Source: SAR324 cluster bacterium
Lineage (GTDB): Bacteria; SAR324; XYD2-FULL-50-16; HCM1
Assembly (NCBI GenBank): GCA_002995645.1
Contig: PUHO01000019.1
Span: 1 to 64,000, forward strand
Direction of reading: 5' to 3'
Length of the DNA stretch: 64,000 bases
Each line of letters opens with the position of its first letter. The stretch's first letter is position 1. A program made the translations under genes and the position numbers. A model generated the notes under the pieces. It was not told where the DNA came from. It made no database searches and worked only from the letters and a program-made list of their open reading frames with translations. Of this stretch, positions 61,575 through 64,000 are shown in pieces.

Positions 61575-62399
61575 TTATACTTGATTAAATAACGATTGTT
61601 TAATTATAGCTTTATGCTCGCCGTCATATACTTCACCTTGGTAGCTTATCTTGCCAACGTAAAGTGGATTTTGTAATAATCTAGATAGCGTTGCATTACT
61701 CCAACGATTACCGCCTATTTCTTTTCCTATTTGGCTAGTCCATTTTTTAGTATTAATCCCTTTATCATTAAGGTAATCTTTCACTTCTTGTAAGCTGTTT
61801 AATTCTAAGTACTTTCTATAAATAGCCTCTACAAGCCTAGCTTCGTCTTCTATAATAATAAGCTTGCGATTAACGATCTTATAACCTAACGGCGGGCAAC
61901 CTCCCATAAAGATACCTTTCTTTTTACTTGCTTTAATTTTATCTCGTATCCTCTCGGCGGTTACTTCTCTTTCAAATTGAGCAAAACTAAGTAGCACGTT
62001 CAGCATTAATTTACCCATTGCATTGGCAGTATTAAAGCTTTGTGTAATGGATACAAACGAAACATTATGCTTTTCAAATAGTTCTATTAGCTTAGAGAAA
62101 TCAAACAGACTTCTTGACAACCTATCTACTTTATATACAACAACACAACCTATTTTACCCTCTTCAATATCTTTTATAAGTTCTTGTAAAGCCGGTCTTT
62201 GCAACGTACCTCCTGAGATTGCCGCATCTTCATATGATTTATAGAATTGCCAATTTGCATGTGCTTGACTTAATATATAAGCTTTACAAGACTCTTCTTG
62301 CGCATGCAAACTATTAAATTCTTGTTCTAATCCGTCTTCATGGCTTTTTCTTGTGTAAATAGCACAGTTGATTACTTTAGTTATCATTGCTTCGTTCAT
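61575..62399 (-). CDS. Serine recombinase, C-terminally truncated
   Basis: 274 residues. The N-terminal resolvase domain is complete: AIYTRKSHEDGLEQEFNSL with the catalytic Ser, VVYKVDRLSRSLFDF, NTANAMGKLMLNVLLSFAQFEREVTAERIRDKI. A recombinase domain follows (GGCPPLGYKIVNRKLIIIE, NPLYVGKISYQGEVYDGEH). Family members usually continue for another 200-300 residues (zinc ribbon, coiled coil, C-terminal helix-turn-helix); here it stops just after IIKQSLFNQV, and a C-terminal piece survives at 60745-60922. It is probably inactive for integration. The DUF2924 partner gene overlaps its start by 4 bp. Confidence 0.85.
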   Translation of the reverse strand: MNEAMITKVINCAIYTRKSHEDGLEQEFNSLHAQEESCKAYILSQAHANWQFYKSYEDAAISGGTLQRPALQELIKDIEEGKIGCVVVYKVDRLSRSLFDFSKLIELFEKHNVSFVSITQSFNTANAMGKLMLNVLLSFAQFEREVTAERIRDKIKASKKKGIFMGGCPPLGYKIVNRKLIIIEDEARLVEAIYRKYLELNSLQEVKDYLNDKGINTKKWTSQIGKEIGGNRWSNATLSRLLQNPLYVGKISYQGEVYDGEHKAIIKQSLFNQV

Positions 62400-62824
62400 T
62401 CTACAACCTCTTTAGATAAAACAAGACTTTTACTACTCTTAATTGCTTTACCTCTAGTTCGTAAGTTAAAAAATAAATATCCTGATTGATGTCTACCTGT
62501 AATCGTTTTTGCAATAGCAGTTAAGCTTTTATAATTCTTACCTTTATAAGTAAAACCGTCTTCCATTACGATTACTTCATATCGTTTGCCTCGCCAGGTT
62601 TTTATAATCTTTGTACCGACTGTAAATAAAGGTTTCTTTTCTTCCTTGTTGTTTTGACTTAACTTTTCTAACTTTTGGATAACTTTAGCCATTTGCTTAG
62701 GTTTCTTTTCTGCTTCATTATACCAATCAAAAACCATAGTTATTGTTTCTATCCGATTAGGTGGATTACTTTGAAAGCGTTTAATCCATTCTTGTTGCAA
62801 AATTTGTAATTCTTTATTTTTCAT
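62396..62824 (-). CDS. DUF2924-family protein
   Basis: 142 residues. The C-terminal domain TVGTKIIKTWRGKRYEVIVM, then EDGFTYKGKNYKSLTAIAKTITGRHQSGYLFF follows the DUF2924 pattern (GTxLxRxWxGxxHxVxVxxDGFxxxGxxYxSLSxIAxxITGxxxSGxxFF). This family is almost always encoded just upstream of this type of serine recombinase, and the two overlap here. Function unknown, probably a recombinase accessory or DNA-binding factor. Confidence 0.85.
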   Translation of the reverse strand: MKNKELQILQQEWIKRFQSNPPNRIETITMVFDWYNEAEKKPKQMAKVIQKLEKLSQNNKEEKKPLFTVGTKIIKTWRGKRYEVIVMEDGFTYKGKNYKSLTAIAKTITGRHQSGYLFFNLRTRGKAIKSSKSLVLSKEVVE

Positions 62825-62892
62825 AATCTCTTCTTTTTAGGTTTGTCTATACATCACTTACCAAGGACAAGAAAGCAAGTTAAAAGAGAAGT

Positions 62893-62931
62893 ATTTTCAC
62901 ATAATAAAAATAGTTTTAACTATATGAAAAT
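62893..62931. promoter_or_regulatory. Inverted repeat between DUF2924 and DUF3489 genes
   Basis: Arms ATTTTCACATA (62893-62903) and TATATGAAAAT (62921-62931) match at 10 of 11 positions when inverted. They lie in the only intergenic space between the two divergent genes, so a shared operator for a small regulator is plausible. Confidence 0.45.
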
Positions 62932-63012
62932 AAGACTTGATTTACTTGGAAAAGCAAGCGTTTATGTAGGTGTGCTCAAGCACTATTAATAAAATATTTA
63001 TAGGAGACTGTT

Positions 63013-63393
63013 ATGAAACTAACAAAAAAGCAAATCATGTTAGATTTAATGAAACAAAGTGAAGGAGTTAGTCTAGATGAGTTAATGGCAAAGCTAAACT
63101 GGCAAAGGCATACAATATGCGGATCTATATCAAATCTTAAGAAAGCTGGATACGACATTGATTCCGGCATCGATGAAGATGGTAAGAAGATTTATTACCT
63201 TAATGAAGAAAAATCAGAAAATAAACCTATAAAAGAAAGTAGTGTAGAGCCATTAAAGAAAGCAGAAGGTAAAAAAGAAAAGCTAGATAATGCTAAAACA
63301 GCAGGTAAGCAAGAAAAACTAGATAGTACTAAAACAGAAACAAAGACTAATGCTAGCAACAAAGATAAAAAGGATACAAAATGCAAGAAGTAA
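63013..63393 (+). CDS. DUF3489-family protein
   Basis: 126 residues. The N-terminal ~65 residues (TKKQIMLDLMKQSEGVSLDELMAKLNWQRHTICGSISNLKKAG) form the winged-helix-like DUF3489 domain usually linked to DUF2924 and serine recombinases. The C-terminal half is a lysine-rich low-complexity tail with two EKLD repeats (KKEKLDNAKT, KQEKLDSTKT). A DNA-binding, possibly regulatory role is inferred. It has a good AGGAG ribosome site and is divergent from the recombinase operon. Confidence 0.85.
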   Translation: MKLTKKQIMLDLMKQSEGVSLDELMAKLNWQRHTICGSISNLKKAGYDIDSGIDEDGKKIYYLNEEKSENKPIKESSVEPLKKAEGKKEKLDNAKTAGKQEKLDSTKTETKTNASNKDKKDTKCKK

Positions 63394-63584
63394 AATACCC
63401 GCAAATTAAGATTACGTTAGTAGGTGAAAACGGCAATGCTTATGCGATTCTAGGAAGATGTATAAAAGCTATGAAAAGAGCTAAACTATCTAATACAGAA
63501 ATAGAAACTTTTAAGAAAGAAGCAACAAGCCATGATTATCCGCATTTATTAACTACTGTAATGAACTACTTTACTTGTGATTAA
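63381..63584 (+). CDS. Small mobile-element protein, unknown
   Basis: 67 residues, overlapping the DUF3489 gene by 13 bp and preceded by AAGGA. KITLVGENGNAYAILGRCIKAMKRAKLSNTEI and HDYPHLLTTVMNYF resemble a conserved small hypothetical protein found in phage-like elements (the pattern ...GEDGNAFAILGRV...ATSGDYDHLL...). Function unknown. Confidence 0.7.
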   Translation: MQEVKYPQIKITLVGENGNAYAILGRCIKAMKRAKLSNTEIETFKKEATSHDYPHLLTTVMNYFTCD

Positions 63585-63602
63585 AAACAATCATAAAAAC
63601 TA

Positions 63603-63631
63603 TTGACAAGCTAACTTTAGTTTAGTAATCT
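63603..63631 (+). promoter_or_regulatory. Promoter of tiny cassette 1
   Basis: TTGACA (63603-63608), 17 bp, TAATCT (63626-63631). The expected start is around 63638, only a few bases before the terminator hairpin. Confidence 0.6.
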
Positions 63632-63640
63632 CTAAACATT

Positions 63641-63676
63641 AGCGGATAACTCATAGGAAGTTTATCCGCTTTTTTA
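63641..63676 (+). terminator. Terminator of tiny cassette 1
   Basis: Stem AGCGGATAA (63641-63649) and TTATCCGCT (63662-63670), then TTTTTT. It lies 57 bp after the preceding gene's stop and could also terminate that operon. Confidence 0.85.
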
Positions 63677-63757
63677 TTAGCTAAGGCAACCTACCAACAT
63701 TACCTGTCCTTGTGGTTCTCTAAAAACAATAAAATTAATTTTTATTACAAAAAACTA

Positions 63758-63786
63758 TTGACAAGCTAATATTAATTTAGTAATCT
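63758..63786 (+). promoter_or_regulatory. Promoter of tiny cassette 2
   Basis: TTGACA (63758-63763), 17 bp, TAATCT (63781-63786), nearly identical to cassette 1 over about 70 bp at an offset of 155 bp. Confidence 0.6.
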
Positions 63787-63795
63787 CTAAACATA

Positions 63796-63830
63796 AGCGG
63801 ATAACTCGTTAAGGGCTATCCGCTTTTTTA
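63796..63830 (+). terminator. Terminator of tiny cassette 2
   Basis: Stem AGCGGATA (63796-63803) and TATCCGCT (63817-63824) with TTTTTT. The loop has changed relative to cassette 1 but the stem is kept. Confidence 0.85.
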
Positions 63831-63998
63831 TTACCAAGTTTTCTCTGATGTGAAAACTACATTCATAAAATATCTTGTAATAGCAAATAGGATACTCATA
63901 AATAAAGCTTTGCTTTCTACGTTAGGATAATATAACAATGCTTGCAATACTTCTTGATAATAAGCTTCGCTTTTTCTTATTTTAACTGATCCTTCTTC
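63831..63998 (-). CDS. Partial gene at the right edge, unknown
   Basis: An open minus-strand frame runs from the window edge to a stop at 63831-63833, about 55 residues: EEGSVKIRKSEAYYQEVLQA, then LLYYPNVESKALFMSILFAI and TRYFMNVVFTSEKTW. The start lies outside the window. It is amphipathic and could be an island gene; I recognise no family. Confidence 0.45.
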   Translation of the reverse strand, partial: EEGSVKIRKSEAYYQEVLQALLYYPNVESKALFMSILFAITRYFMNVVFTSEKTW

Positions 63999-64000
63999 AA

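Noticed and set aside
59952..64000. A second attachment site copying the tmRNA 3' end
   Set aside because: I found no repeat of the T-arm or CCA-end sequence to the right edge; it may lie beyond the window.
1..64000. tRNA or rRNA genes
   Set aside because: I saw no cloverleaf or rRNA sequence in the gaps other than the tRNA-like part of tmRNA; a covariance scan could still find one.

Overview
The window is AT-rich, densely coded DNA from a diderm (Gram-negative-type) bacterium. Evidence for an outer membrane is LpxC (lipid A synthesis), a TonB-dependent receptor ending in phenylalanine, and UppP. A FliN-like motor-switch protein suggests flagella. The one-piece tmRNA argues against most alphaproteobacteria. 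The phosphofructokinase belongs to the long clade seen in spirochaetes and other deep lineages. I cannot place the organism to phylum from sequence alone; spirochaete, Elusimicrobiota and deltaproteobacterial relatives are all possible. Decayed genes and many locus-specific direct repeats suggest a genome under relaxed selection, perhaps host-associated.

Layout. 1-3.6 kb: cobalamin riboswitch, BtuB-like receptor and BtuF-like binding protein (minus strand). 3.6-9.9 kb: small secreted protein, uppP, FliN-like protein, a three-gene ABC-2 exporter, oligoribonuclease, phosphofructokinase. 9.96-10.88 kb: a wrecked selA-like gene with a 229-bp tandem repeat fused to a copied piece of ftcD. 10.9-18.4 kb: ftcD, M16 peptidase, a repeat-filled gap, folD, a TauE/SafE transporter, a HemX/CcsA-like protein, pyrF, a phosphoesterase. 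18.5-26.1 kb: one long minus-strand run lpxC-scpA-DUF177-rpmF-plsX-fabD-fabG-acpP-fabF-yggS for envelope lipid synthesis; fabH is not in it. 26.2-31.9 kb: tilS, a TPR membrane protein, a HelD-like helicase and an MscS channel, with a 182-bp tandem duplication where the last two converge.

32.2-44.1 kb is a xylose module. Twin promoters precede xylA, then xylF-xylG-xylH (ABC import), xylB, transaldolase and, facing them, transketolase. XylFGH imports xylose, XylA and XylB give xylulose 5-phosphate, and Tal and Tkt convert it to fructose 6-phosphate and glyceraldehyde 3-phosphate, feeding the phosphofructokinase at 8.6 kb. Two of its intergenic gaps (37.6-38.5 and 41.1-42.1 kb) are filled by unrelated long-period direct repeats. 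44.2-50.2 kb: sbcC, sbcD, nhaD.

50.5-59.3 kb is the most unusual locus: an apparent operon of a TagD-like cytidylyltransferase, an EamA/DMT transporter, a CDP-glycerol glycerophosphotransferase-like protein and two tandem paralogous ~980-residue proteins that join a YidC/Oxa1-type insertase domain to a sulfatase/LtaS/OpgB-type domain. It may build a phosphoglycerol-like (or other phospho-polyol) surface modification.

59.58 kb carries ssrA (tmRNA), immediately followed by an island: an unknown 168-residue protein, a glycine-zipper membrane protein, a broken serine recombinase (N-terminal half plus detached C-terminal remnant), DUF2924 and DUF3489 proteins, a 6 x 10-bp repeat that builds a promoter, and two tiny promoter-terminator cassettes. 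The island probably runs past the right edge.
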